Below, in pieces: positions 10,436 to 21,677 of a stretch of DNA of 64,000 nucleotides (position 1 is the first letter of the stretch; each line of letters begins with the position of its first letter). Source of the DNA: PNOJ01 sp016706845 (GTDB taxonomy: Bacteria > Krumholzibacteriota > Krumholzibacteriia > LZORAL124-64-63). The notes below the pieces were generated by a model, which worked only from the letters and a program-made list of their open reading frames with translations, was not told the origin of the DNA and did no database searches. Location: positions 53,492 to 117,491 of the forward strand of contig JADJIV010000012.1 in assembly GCA_016706845.1 (NCBI GenBank), in the 5' to 3' direction. Both the position numbers and the translations under genes were made by a program.

Positions 10436-11187
10436 TCCATCCGACGGTGGAGAAGCTGCGGGAACTGCAGCTGGCCGGCATGGCCGACGGCCTGGTCGAT
10501 CAGCTGCGGACCCCGGACGTGGCCGACCTGAGCTTCGAAGACCGCCTAGGCCTGCTGGTGGACCGGGAGGAGACGGCCCGGGCGAACCGGCGCCTGAAGA
10601 CCCGGCTGACGCAGGCGCGGCTGCGGCTGCCGGCCTGCATGGAGGACATCGACTACCGCAGCCGGCGCGGCCTGGGCAAGTCGCTGATGCTCAGCCTGGC
10701 GTCGTGCCAGTGGATCGCAGCGCACCTGAACGTGGTGATCACCGGCCCCACCGGCGTGGGCAAGACGTACCTCGGGTGCGCCCTGGCGCAGCAGGCGTGC
10801 CGCCACGGACTGCGGGTCATGTACCAGCGCCTGCCGCGGCTATGCCACGATCTGGAGATCGCCAAGGCCGACGGCAGCTACCGCAAGCAGCTGGCCAAGC
10901 TCGCGCGCGCGGACCTGCTGGTGCTGGACGACTGGGGGCTGGCGCCACTGACGCCGGAGAATCGACGCGATCTGCTCGAGGTCCTGGATGACCGTTACCA
11001 GGCCCGTTCGACCCCGATCACGAGCCAGCTGCCGGTCGGCGCCTGGCACCAGTACCTGGATGACCTGACGCTGGCCGACGCGATCCTGGACCGGGTGATC
11101 CACAACGCGCACAAGATCGAGCTGGCCGGCGAGTCCCTGCGCAAGAAGAAGGGAGAAACGTTGACCGGAACCGCGGAAGCGGGCTAA
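10429..11187 (+). CDS. istB: IstB helper ATPase of IS21 family
   Basis: AAA+ ATPase related to DnaC that assists IstA in target handling. The frame is intact at 252 residues, the usual length. Walker A is GPTGVGKTYL near residue 105 and Walker B is LLVLDDWG. The start ATG at 10429 overlaps the IstA stop by seven bases, the arrangement seen across IS21 elements. The N-terminus (HPTVEKLRELQLAGMADGL) also matches the family. Confidence 0.95.
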   Translation: MLIHPTVEKLRELQLAGMADGLVDQLRTPDVADLSFEDRLGLLVDREETARANRRLKTRLTQARLRLPACMEDIDYRSRRGLGKSLMLSLASCQWIAAHLNVVITGPTGVGKTYLGCALAQQACRHGLRVMYQRLPRLCHDLEIAKADGSYRKQLAKLARADLLVLDDWGLAPLTPENRRDLLEVLDDRYQARSTPITSQLPVGAWHQYLDDLTLADAILDRVIHNAHKIELAGESLRKKKGETLTGTAEAG

Positions 11188-11199
11188 GAATGAACCCCC

Positions 11200-11313
11200 T
11201 GCGTCGCTACGCTCCGGTGGTGGCCGGAATGCGGCGGAACAGGTGGCCGTAATGGGCTGGACTGGGCGGCCGGAATCGATCGGAATGGGTGGCCGAAATC
11301 ACTGGAATACGCA
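11200..11313. repeat. IS21 right-end multiple terminal repeats
   Basis: Three clear copies of GTGGCC (11220, 11243, 11289) and one variant GGCGGCC near 11265, each followed by GGAAT- or TAAT-like sequence and spaced about 23 bp apart. They are in inverted orientation to the left-end set, as expected for the second end of the element. Confidence 0.78.
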
Positions 11314-12050
11314 GCTGTTTCTACGAGCCTGTCGTAGTAAGCGACGACCATACATTCCAGAGCATAGCTAGGAACGCTTGGCATTGTGGGGCGACGATTC
11401 CAATACTTCACGATTCTTACAACATCAAGTACACGCCCGCTGTGTTTATTGTTTACGTCAGTCACCCAATCACGATCCATTCGTGGATCTGTCTTCTTCC
11501 ATTGTCCTGATCCGTCCGGCACCAGATAATAGCTTCTCCCGTCGATTTCTGGGACCGTAACAAAACCCGGCACAATATCGAACTTCCACGGGTACGACGT
11601 CAGATTGAGAGTAATCGCTTCACCATTTCGGTGTAATTCTGAACGTTAATACTGAGGAATTAAACTAAGGCGACGAACGAAGAGGTTGACAATCTTTCGA
11701 GAGTTTAGCCGATCAGAACCATCGTGGCAGTAGTTCGCGAGTCTTGAATTCGGTTTCACGAGAATATTCAACCCATATATGGTCTCGGTATACGTTCCAG
11801 CTTCGGCATTCATGCAATGAATTAGATCAAGATCATCCAGTTCGCGGATTTTAGTGCGTCGGGCAAACGACCCGAAATCGATGTCTTGAACAGAGAATGA
11901 GATAGGAGTATCTTCGTGTTTTTTATCTAGGCTGTGCAGTTGTCCTCTTAACCAGTCTCGACTGCTGCGCGCGTTTCTACTTTCCTCACTATCTAATCGC
12001 ACACTGTTCTGAAGAAACTGGGCAAAGGCACCGCTCACACTCGTTGTCAC
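11314..12050 (-). pseudogene. CD-NTase (CBASS nucleotidyltransferase), N-terminal part with in-frame stop
   Basis: In CBASS defence, CD-NTases make cyclic oligonucleotide signals on phage infection and thereby switch on an effector. A GTG start at 12050 follows a GAGGAG site. The frame shows the catalytic pattern FGSFARRTKIRELDDLDLI, matching the GS...DxD nucleotidyltransferase motif. A TAA at 11646 interrupts it, but the same frame resumes as RSELHRNGEAITLNLTSY, WKFDIVPGF, YYLVPDGSGQWKKTDP and VDVVRIVKYWNRR-like SMODS segments up to the IS21 insertion at 11314. One nonsense substitution plus the insertion make this a pseudogene. The effector gene is directly upstream. The AT-rich base composition differs from the core genome and points to transfer. 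Confidence 0.87.
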
Positions 12051-12102
12051 GATTCATTACTCCTCATGTTATTCGCATCCCGGAATATACGCTTCAAGAT
12101 AT

Positions 12103-12982
12103 TCATGGTTCAATTCGGAGTATAGCTTCTTCAGCTGCCACTACGCGACGCCATTCTTCGTCCAGTACTGGTTTGCGGCGCTCATATAGCTCATCAGGTG
12201 GAGGATAAGCGCATACCATAATCGAGCTATAGTCAAGAACAACCTGAAACACCTTTCGCAGATACGTGAGATCGCTGGATTGTGCCTTTCGATCGCTTAG
12301 CAGGTTACGGCAGATCTCACCGGTCTTCCGGCAATCTATACCTGCGCGGCGACAACTGTGCCAGTTCTCCCATAATCCGAGTCCGATAATCGTCAATACA
12401 ATAGGTGGGATAACTTTCAACACAACGGAATGCTCTGGTCCAACTAGAACGAGAAGGATAACCACGAAAGCAGCGAATGTAGAAACGACTGCACGCCTGA
12501 GGAAGTACCTAGCTAGTTCGCTTTCTAGATCTTCGGTCCAAAAGGCCGACTCAAACGTGAGCATCAGCAGTCGATTAGTTCCCGGATCTAGATTGGAATT
12601 GAAGTAATTATCATATTTATCAATATTAATATTTTTTTCTTACGATGCATTGACAGATCATACTCGGTGATCTTCGTTCCGAGTCCGTCGCACATGAGAA
12701 ACAACCTGCGAAGCTGCTCCGCCTCTTCATAATGGGCCTGAAGCAATAGTAGAATAGCCGCTGCAATACGAGAAGCCCTACACTTAGTATTCCCAATACC
12801 CAGGAGACTTGCCACCATTCAGCAGGAGTCGCTGACAGCGCAATCGCTACAATTCCTGACGCAATCCCTGCATTTGTTGAGCAACGAAAGGCAGTCTTGG
12901 CAGAATTGAACTCATCGTTCATGTATGGCCGTAGCGCTTGGGGGTGTTCCATATCTCGCAGTCCTATTCTTGATTTCTTCAT
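12103..12982 (-). CDS. Four-transmembrane CBASS-type effector (S-4TM-like), two frameshifts
   Basis: Probable membrane effector activated by the CD-NTase product. Read from the ATG at 12982 it has two N-terminal helices (IASGIVAIALSATPA and WVLGILSVGLLVLQRLF). It then needs one base in a GGCCC run near 12737 to continue as AHYEEAEQLRRLFLMCDGLG, and one in the A7 run near 12645 to continue as DPGTNRLLMLTFESAFW. Two C-terminal helices follow (VVSTFAAFVVILLVLV and VIPPIVLTIIGLGLW), with a cytosolic tail to the TGA at 12103. About 293 residues when joined. This 2+2 helix layout with a central soluble linker fits SMODS-associated 4TM effectors. No ribosome site precedes it; the start lies four bases from an attC-like site. 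Function is inferred from layout and from the CD-NTase next to it. Confidence 0.7.
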
Positions 12983-12985
12983 CAA

Positions 12986-13048
12986 GATAACGCTCCGGTT
13001 TAGCGGTGGGCCGCGCAGTGGACCACCCGATGCAACCGGTTGTTAGCC
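12986..13048 (-). other. Integron attC-like recombination site
   Basis: On the minus strand this reads GGCTAAC-AA-CCGGTTGC, a GC-rich middle, then AAACCGG-AGC-GTTATC. The outer boxes (GCTAAC with GTTATC) and inner boxes (CCGGTT with AACCGG) pair, with unequal unpaired spacers between them, which is the fold of an attC site. The middle contains GGTGG/CCACC that can extend the stem. The effector ATG begins four bases beyond the GTTATC end, as is common for gene cassettes. No integrase is visible in the window. The first core box departs from the RYYYAAC consensus, so I keep the call tentative. Confidence 0.6.
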
Positions 13049-13055
13049 AACAGTC

Positions 13056-15602
<2,547 letters not shown>

Positions 15603-15610
<8 letters not shown>

Positions 15611-17186
15611 CGCTCTCGCCCATTGGCCGAATCATGCTTTCGATAAAGGCAATCTCCGCCTTTGTGATGCCGTAATTCTTGTAGAGGATTTCATCCGTCC
15701 ACTGGCGATCCATCGGAAGGTCAGGAACGAACTGGAAGCGTTCGCTATAGATGTCCTGAGTATTTTTCCGCAACGACACGAGAAACCGGACAAACCGAGT
15801 ACGTAGATAGCGAGCGAATCGCTTTGCCTCGGTCTCCTTCTTGAAGCGCCCATCACAAGGTAAGTCTCCGTACATGCCGTGCCAGGTCGTGCGAGAATCG
15901 GATGGTTGTATATCTGGTGCGGAAAGCTGTCACCCGCGCCGTAGGCGCGACCCAGCAGGACCTTCCACTCGTCAATCCAAGCGTCATTGCGAGGTACGTC
16001 AGCCCGTTCGATGTAGGTCTCGCTGTTGTTCCCGATGAGAAGGACCGGCTTCTTCATTCCCGTCTTCATTTCCGCGCCCCGGAAATTGGTGCGAATGCTG
16101 AAGGGTTGGATGGGCGAGACCTTCGAGGCCAGATTTCCGAAGGCATCCCTCTCGTTGACTTTGAGTACTTTCTCCAAGATCGGCACGGCCTCGTTCCGAC
16201 GAACCACAACATCGTAGGCACCCAAATACCGTCTCATCGCCGGGGAAGTCGGCTTGCCACCCTGGATCGTGGTGACCTCGCAGGCGTCGTTCCACGAATT
16301 GTCCCAGAGGAAGTAGGACACGCCCCCCTTGATCTGGGTGCCTGGAAACGCCTCCGAGCGTCGGGAAATCCACGAGTCGTTCGCAAGCGTTTGTCGCAAG
16401 CATCTCGCTGCGGTATTCGTCGAGCCCGCGCCCCCGGCGAACCACCGCGACGGCGTCACCATCACCAGAAAGCGTGGGTCGAGTCTCTCGCGGCCTTCAC
16501 GAACTCCTGATAGATGGGCATCTGAAGCCGCCCACAGCCTCCACCGCTCTGCCCAGCTGGTACGGCGGGTTTCCGATGATTACGTCGAACTGCATATCGC
16601 CTCCAAACAACTCGACTAGCCGAGTCTCGATGTCACACGTGTGGATGAACGCATACGCGTGGGTCTCCAGTCCTTCCCCGCGGTCGTAATCACGCCGGTG
16701 CGCCGCAGAAAAGCTTCCCTCCTCCACCCACGTGTGCTCCATGCGCTTAAACCAGATGTTGCCCTCATCGCTGGTGAACGCCTTGGCGATGGAGTGCTTG
16801 CCCTTGGCGTGCTTCGAGCAATACACGCTCCGGCGCGCCAATAGACTCGTGAGATACGTAATCCCGAGGCCGAAAACCTGCTTGGTCAGGATATGATTGA
16901 CGCGTCCATCGAGGTCCGGCATGTCGTCCGCCAGGCCCTGGGTCAGGCGGCTGGTGATCTCGCGCAGGAAGACGCCCGACTTGGTGCACGGGTCCAGGAA
17001 GCGCACCCTCTTGTCCGCCCAGAGGTTCGCGCCGCCGTGGGCAGCCGCCCACGCCTCTGCCAATGTGTCCAGCATGCGGTTCGCGAGCTCCGGCGGGGTG
17101 AAGACCTCGTCGTTCGAGAGGTTGGCAATGCACGTCAGAACATCTGGGTTCCGACCGCGCAGTCTAAAGGAAGCCTGCGCGCTCAT
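15603..17186 (-). CDS. N6-adenine DNA methyltransferase, Eco57I-like (multiple frameshifts)
   Basis: Modification subunit that would methylate adenine in host DNA. The ATG at 17186 overlaps the upstream stop as ATGA. The N-terminal half reads cleanly: NLSNDEVFTPPELANRML, then FLDPCTKSGVFLREI (SAM-binding motif I), then FDVIIGNPPYQLG (catalytic NPPY). Past 16540 the frame changes at least four times while homology-like text continues: MPIYQEFVKAAR, RFLVMVTPSRWFAGG, AFPGTQIKGGVSYFLWD, and finally KRFARYLRTRFVRFLVSL to the TAA at 15603. The density of shifts is higher than elsewhere in the window, so either local sequence quality is poor or the gene is decaying. Its stop overlaps the helicase start, so the three R-M genes were one operon. 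Confidence 0.75.
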
Positions 17187-17830
17187 ACGGCCTCCTTCGG
17201 GGTGCCGCCAAGGGTAGCGGCCAGTTCCCTCATCGTCATCGGAGGGTAAACCTTCGTCGGCGTGAAGAGCTCGTGCTTGCCAAGGTGGGAGAAGAGCGAG
17301 CCCTCCGCGCTGAAGGCCGACGACTGGGTGAGGGTGTCGAGGCGGAAGTCGCGCCGCTGGAACTTGCCTTTGCCCAGGTAGCCCCACTCGGCAAAGGTGA
17401 TCGGCTGGCCGTCGTGGGCGCGCATCGTCAGGGCGTCGCCGTGCACGAGGTTCTGCGACAGCACGTAGAACGCGGCGCGATAGAGGTCGTCCGACTCATC
17501 CACGTTCAAGTAGGCAGCGAGGATCTCCAGCAGATTCGCGCGGCACTCGGCGATGTTGTCCGCCAGCAGCTCGATGCCGTAGATGCACATCAACGCCAGC
17601 AGCGCATAGTGCCGCCGCTCAAAGTCATATTTGCCGTACTTGAGTTCCACGGCGGCGAGCTTGCGCCGCAGGATCTGCACGAGGAAGTTGCCGCTCCCGC
17701 ACGCCGGTTCCAGGAAGCGGGCGTCAATGCGCTCCGTCTCGCCCTTCACCAGGTCGAGCATCGCCTCGACCATCCACGGCGGCGTGAACACCTCACCATG
17801 GTCGGCAACGCGTTGTTTGGACCTGATGTC
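17183..17830 (-). pseudogene. N6-adenine DNA methylase, 5' end missing
   Basis: A second methyltransferase-type protein in the R-M operon. The visible frame begins without a start codon as IRSKQRVADHGEVFTPPW and runs through FLEPACGSGNFLVQIL (motif I, PACGSGNFL) to the stop at 17183, overlapping the next methylase by four bases. Family members normally have a short leader before the IRSKQRVADHGE segment. Here homology stops abruptly at about 17830, against a run of pure G and C. An internal ATG (17791) could start a shortened protein. I see no NPPY motif in the remaining 200 residues, so it may only work with its partner. Truncation may be real or an assembly artefact. Confidence 0.7.
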
Positions 17831-17835
17831 GGGCG

Positions 17836-17871
17836 TCCCCCGGGGGGGGGGGCCCCCGGGGCCCGGGGGGG
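17836..17871. repeat. Low-complexity G/C homopolymer tract
   Basis: About 36 bases made only of G and C in runs of up to eleven, at the point where the methylase reading frame is lost. Such a tract is hard to sequence and assemble, so the junction here should be treated as uncertain. Confidence 0.75.
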
Positions 17872-17989
17872 CAACGCCCGGGGGAGCGGGTGGCCAGGTC
17901 CAGTCCTTCCGGCGATGCGCCCGCTCAGTGCTCGCGCCGCGGCCGCGGCGGGCGATGGCCGCGCCGCGGCGCCCGGGCGCCTGTTAGAA
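17868..17989. other. GC-rich imperfect palindrome, possible second attC-like site
   Basis: On the minus strand it opens GTTCTAAC-AG-GCGCCCGGG and closes CCCGGGCG-TTGCC about 120 bp later. The arms GCGCCCGGG and CCCGGGCG are complementary, and the TAA in TTCTAAC could be the stop of the preceding uracil-DNA-glycosylase-like gene, as often seen in cassettes. The closing core TTGCC does not fit GTTRRRY, and the interior is plain GC-rich sequence. Weak call. Confidence 0.3.
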
Positions 17990-18761
17990 CCGGCCGCCTG
18001 ATGCAGCTGGCTTGGCCCACAGTTTCGGGAGCGTCCAACCAGGTAGGGGGCGCTCCTAATCCAGCGGCCTGCCTCGGATGCACTAACGGCAATAGCGAGA
18101 GCTTATTGCCTCCGATATCGATCGGATAAAGACGACCGTAGTCGACGGAGCGCGTTCCATAGGTTGCGAGCCGGACTCTTGAGCCGAAATGTCTGGTGAA
18201 CCAACGGAGGGTTGGTCGCCAAGCGTGATTATCACAGACGCTTTCGACTTGAGTACCTCAGCTACGATCTCAGACCTCCGGGATTCAGATGCTAGCTGTT
18301 GCGGCACCTGCCCCCAGCTAGGCTTAGGGAGCAGCGACTTTCGAACGAAAGGCAGATACCGGTCTTGTATCGCGATCTTCTGGCGTGGATTCATGCAGCT
18401 GTGTGGGACAAGATCACACAACCAGGTCTCTTCACGTGTAAGTCCAAGAGGGGCCAAGAATAGCTCGTCGAGCGCCACACCAGACGGCCCGTTCAATTTT
18501 TTACTGGCCGGCTCAAGATGCCCAGCTTCGCGGGACCGAAATCCGACTGAGGATCGCCTCGACGCCGTCTCCGCGCCAGAAGATTTCAGGTTCGGAAGCG
18601 ACCCCGATTGCAGCGATTAGCGGCTTTCCATCTGGCCCCACCCAACATGCGTGCACGGCACTCGCATATACACCGAGAATAAAAACACGTTTAGGCTTAC
18701 GATCCTTCTGGGCCACAAGGAGAATAGGCTGGCCAAATGGGAACACCCCGATAGCGCTCAC
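17984..18761 (-). CDS. Uracil-DNA-glycosylase-superfamily-like protein (frameshifted)
   Basis: Probable member of the UDG fold superfamily; enzymatic role unproven. From ATG 18761 it reads MSAIGVFPFGQPILLVAQ and VFILGVYASAVHACWVGP. A net one-base shift near 18515 leads to PASKKLNGPSGVALDELFL, then LGLTREETWLCDLVPHSC and VIITLGDQP. A second shift near 18190 leads to YGRLYPIDIGGNKL and LPLVHPRQAAGLG, which ends in the HPRQ element I associate with this family. A TAA at 17984-17986 is the most natural end but requires another shift. About 255 residues if joined. GC is near 52%, well below the core genome, so it is probably part of the acquired island. Confidence 0.6.
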
Positions 18762-19193
18762 TTGCCTCTCCCTTACGGTATAACGCGACTTCTACAAACC
18801 TACCGAACCTGATACTTCCACCGGATAATCCGCGAGGTGTTGGAGACTCGATGTGATAATCCAATATTATGATGACACCAAGCGAGCTATGCCCCTTAAG
18901 CGGGTTCAGGGATACACTCACCAATTTACGAGTAAATCAATATCAACCGCATCGTTAGCGAGACATGGTGCTTGAACGTGGCATCCAACCTCCCTCCAGT
19001 CAGTTCCGCCTGGGCCGCTACAACCAGTCCGGTACCGCCCCTCACACAAGACCAGCCATCGCCCCCACGACGTCCCTTCACAACTGGCCGACCATGATGG
19101 AATCTCCAAGCCGCCCAGCCACTCTGAGTCACCTCGGGAACACTTAAAATCGTTGGCACATCGTTGGCACAGCCCCACCTGTTAAAAAGCAGA
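18762..19193. other. Island end next to tRNA-Gly, no gene recognised
   Basis: About 430 bp of intermediate GC. It holds a tandem pair of the 11-mer ATCGTTGGCAC at 19149-19170. A 75-codon minus-strand frame starts at a GTG inside that repeat (near 19170) and ends at about 18940; it looks like nothing I know. No integrase and no duplicate of the tRNA 3' end were found. Confidence 0.4.
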
Positions 19194-19221
19194 AGAGCGA
19201 CCCACTTTCGTAAGTCGCTCT
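19194..19221 (-). terminator. Terminator hairpin of tRNA-Gly
   Basis: An eight-base stem (AGAGCGAC / GTCGCTCT) with a 12-base loop lies 15 bp past the CCA end of tRNA-Gly. On the minus strand it is followed by TCTGCTTTTTAAC, a T-rich tail, so it fits intrinsic termination. Confidence 0.75.
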
Positions 19222-19236
19222 CCTTCTTACAGATGC

Positions 19237-19312
<76 letters not shown>

Positions 19313-19349
19313 GAAGTGCGGCTCAATATGACGGCGATCCCCCCGGATG

Positions 19350-20490
19350 TCAAACCGATTTTTCACGCCCCAGCACCCGCCGGTACAGGGCCAGGGTGTC
19401 CACCGCGGCGTTCTCCCAGGAATACGTCGCCAGCACCCGCCGCCGCGAAGCCTCCCCGTGCCGCTCCCGGGCCGCCGGATCCCGCAGCAGGGCCGCCATG
19501 GCCGCCCCCAGCGCCCCCACATCCCCGCTCGCGAACGCCGGCGCACACCCCCCGGACACCTCGAGATTGGGCGCGATGTCGCTCACCAGGCAGCACCGCC
19601 CGTAGCTCATCCCCTCCAGCAGCGCGATCGACAGCCCCTCGAGCGTCGACGGCAGCACCACCAGCGCCGCATGGCTGTACAGCTCCTCTAGCAGCCGCCC
19701 GTGGACGTACCCCGGGAACAGGACCTCCGGCGGCGCAGCCGTCCGCAGCCCCGCCGCATAGTCGTCGCTGAACCCCGAGCCCCCCGCCATGACCAGCCGG
19801 TGCCGGGCCCGCAGCTCGGCGGGCAGCTTCCCGTAGGCCTCCAGCAGCAGGTGGCAGCCCTTCTCCGGCACGAACCGCCCCACGAACAGCACGAACCCGT
19901 CCGCCAGCCCGAGGCCGTCCAGCTCCTGCCGTGGGCGCCGCACCGGCTCCCCGATCCCGTTGGGGATGCACACCGCCTGGGCGCCGTGGCGGGCCGCGTA
20001 GTGCTGCCGCAGGGCCTGCGAGACGACGATCAGCCCGTCCGGGAAGCGGGCCGAGGCCCCCTCCCCTGCCCCGCAGCACCGCGGCGGCCACCGGCCCCCA
20101 CTTGTCCCGCTGCCAGTCCAGGCCGTGGACGGTGACCACCGTGCGGCCGCGCCGCAGCCAGCGCGGCACGCCCGACAAGAGCGCGGGGCCCAGGGCGTGG
20201 TAGTGGACGATGTCGTAGCCGTGGCGCACCGCGTCCGCGGTGGCGGCCAGGGTGTGGGTGATGGCGTCGAGGTGCTTGGTCGGCACGCTGGGCAGGCGGC
20301 GCACCGTGACCCCGGGCATGGCGGTGGGGCCGTCGGCGTCGCTGTAGTGGGGGCGGCTGTAGATGGTGACTTCGACGCCGCGCGGAGCCAGCCTGGCGGC
20401 CAGCTCCGCGACGTGCTTCTCGATCCCGCCGTGGACGGGGGGATAACCCTTTTGGCCGATCATCGCCACGCGGATGGGCGCTTCGCTCAC
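19350..20490 (-). CDS. Family 4 glycosyltransferase (frameshifted)
   Basis: GT-B transferase for surface polysaccharide assembly. A GTG start at 20490 follows GGGGAG and gives VAMIGQKGYPPVHGGIEKHV, the glycine-rich donor loop typical of WsaF/RfaG-like GT4 enzymes, then VVTVHGLDWQRDKWG. The frame slips by one base near 20066 within a run of Gs, then resumes as CIPNGIGEPV and LFVGRFVPEKGCHLLLEA, with LEGLSIALLEGMSYG as the EX7E donor-binding segment. About 378 residues when joined. It is the last gene of a four-gene minus-strand cluster (aminotransferase, sugar transferase, oxidoreductase, GT4). Confidence 0.85.
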
Positions 20491-20514
20491 GGCACTCCCC
20501 CGCGCGGCCGGGGC

Positions 20515-21543
20515 CTACGCGTTCTGGAAGGTCAGGTCCTGCGGCGCCCCGTGCTCGCGGATGGAGAGGCAGGCCTTCTCCAGCACCTCGACCACCTGCA
20601 GGCCCAGGTACCCGTCGCTGACCGGGGTCGCGCGGCCCAGCACGCAGTCCACGAAGTGCGACGTCTCGACCTTCAGCGGCTCGGCTTGGTCGATCTTCGG
20701 GATCAGGATGTCGCCGTGCCGGTACGCCAGGTGGAACTCGTCGAACCCGTCGTAGTGCGGCATCACGTCGACGCCCTTGTCGTAGATGCGGATCTTGTCC
20801 GTCATCGCGACGTCATCATAGACCACCATCTTGCGGCTGCCAACGAAGGTTGCTTCGCGCACCTTGTTGGGGTCCAGCCAGCTGACGTGCAGATGGGCGA
20901 CCCGGCCGCCGGGGTACCAGAGCGAGACGAAGGCCACGTCCTCGAGCTGCTTGTCCTTCTGGACGTAGCAGTGGCCCGAGGCGCTGACCCGCTCCGGGAC
21001 GGCGTCGAACAGGTAGTTGAGCATCGCCACGTCGTGGGGCACCAGGTCCCAGACGACGTTGGCGTCCTTCTGGAAGATGCCCAGGTTCAGGCGGCGGATT
21101 TTCACGTAGTAGATGTCGCCCAGCTCGCCGGACTCGATGAGCTGCTTGATCAGGCGCACCGCCGGCACGAACAGGAAGGTGTGGCCGACCATGATCTGCA
21201 GGTTGCGGGCCTTGGCGATGGCGCACAGCTGGCGGCACTCGTCGGCGCTGGCGGCCATCGGCTTCTCGATGAACAGGTGCTTGCCGCTCTCGAGCACGGC
21301 CTTGCCCAGGGGGAAGTGCGTGCTGACCGGGGTGGCCACGACCACGGCGCCGATGGAGGGGTCGCCGAGGATGCGGCCGATGTCATCGCTGATGTCGGCC
21401 GTGGGGTAGAGTTGGGCCATGTGGGCGCGGCGCTTCGCGTCGAGGTCGCAGATGTGCGACATCTCCACGTCCGGGTGGTTGTTGAAGTTCCGGATGAGGT
21501 TGGGACCCCAGTAGCCGCAGCCGATGGCTGCCATCTTCAGCAT
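20515..21543 (-). CDS. Gfo/Idh/MocA-family sugar oxidoreductase
   Basis: NAD(P)-dependent dehydrogenase acting on a nucleotide sugar, such as the UDP-sugar 3-dehydrogenases of the WlbA group. ATG at 21543 follows AAAGGAG. The N-terminus KMAAIGCGYWGPNLIRNF is a Rossmann GxGxxG motif, followed by VVVATPVSTHFPLGKAVL and the family motif HLFIEKPMA with its catalytic lysine. VPHDVAMLNYL carries the conserved histidine of the C-terminal domain. 342 residues, intact. In the cluster with a DegT aminotransferase it suggests synthesis of a 3-amino (or acetamido) sugar; that is inference. Confidence 0.88.
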   Translation of the reverse strand: MLKMAAIGCGYWGPNLIRNFNNHPDVEMSHICDLDAKRRAHMAQLYPTADISDDIGRILGDPSIGAVVVATPVSTHFPLGKAVLESGKHLFIEKPMAASADECRQLCAIAKARNLQIMVGHTFLFVPAVRLIKQLIESGELGDIYYVKIRRLNLGIFQKDANVVWDLVPHDVAMLNYLFDAVPERVSASGHCYVQKDKQLEDVAFVSLWYPGGRVAHLHVSWLDPNKVREATFVGSRKMVVYDDVAMTDKIRIYDKGVDVMPHYDGFDEFHLAYRHGDILIPKIDQAEPLKVETSHFVDCVLGRATPVSDGYLGLQVVEVLEKACLSIREHGAPQDLTFQNA

Positions 21544-21677
21544 GACCTGCTCCTTTGGTGTCGTCGACTCCAGTCCGGGCGATCTGGCATGGGAAGGCCG
21601 GCCGGTGCTGGTGCACGAGCCGGCCCAGGGGATGCATCGTTCTGCGGCGGCGGGACTTGAGGCCCTATTCCGCCGGC

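Larger units (their letters stand above)
8645..11313 (+). mobile_element. IS21-family insertion sequence with 5-bp target duplication
   Basis: The ends match as inverted repeats: TGCGTATTCC at 8645-8654 and GGAATACGCA at 11304-11313. GCTGT lies directly outside both ends (8640-8644 and 11314-11318), a target duplication of a length usual for IS21. Inside are istA and istB in order on the plus strand with overlapping start and stop, and multiple terminal repeats at both ends. Total 2,669 bp. The element is inserted into, and inactivates, a CD-NTase gene. The intact target duplication suggests the insertion is comparatively recent. Confidence 0.93.
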
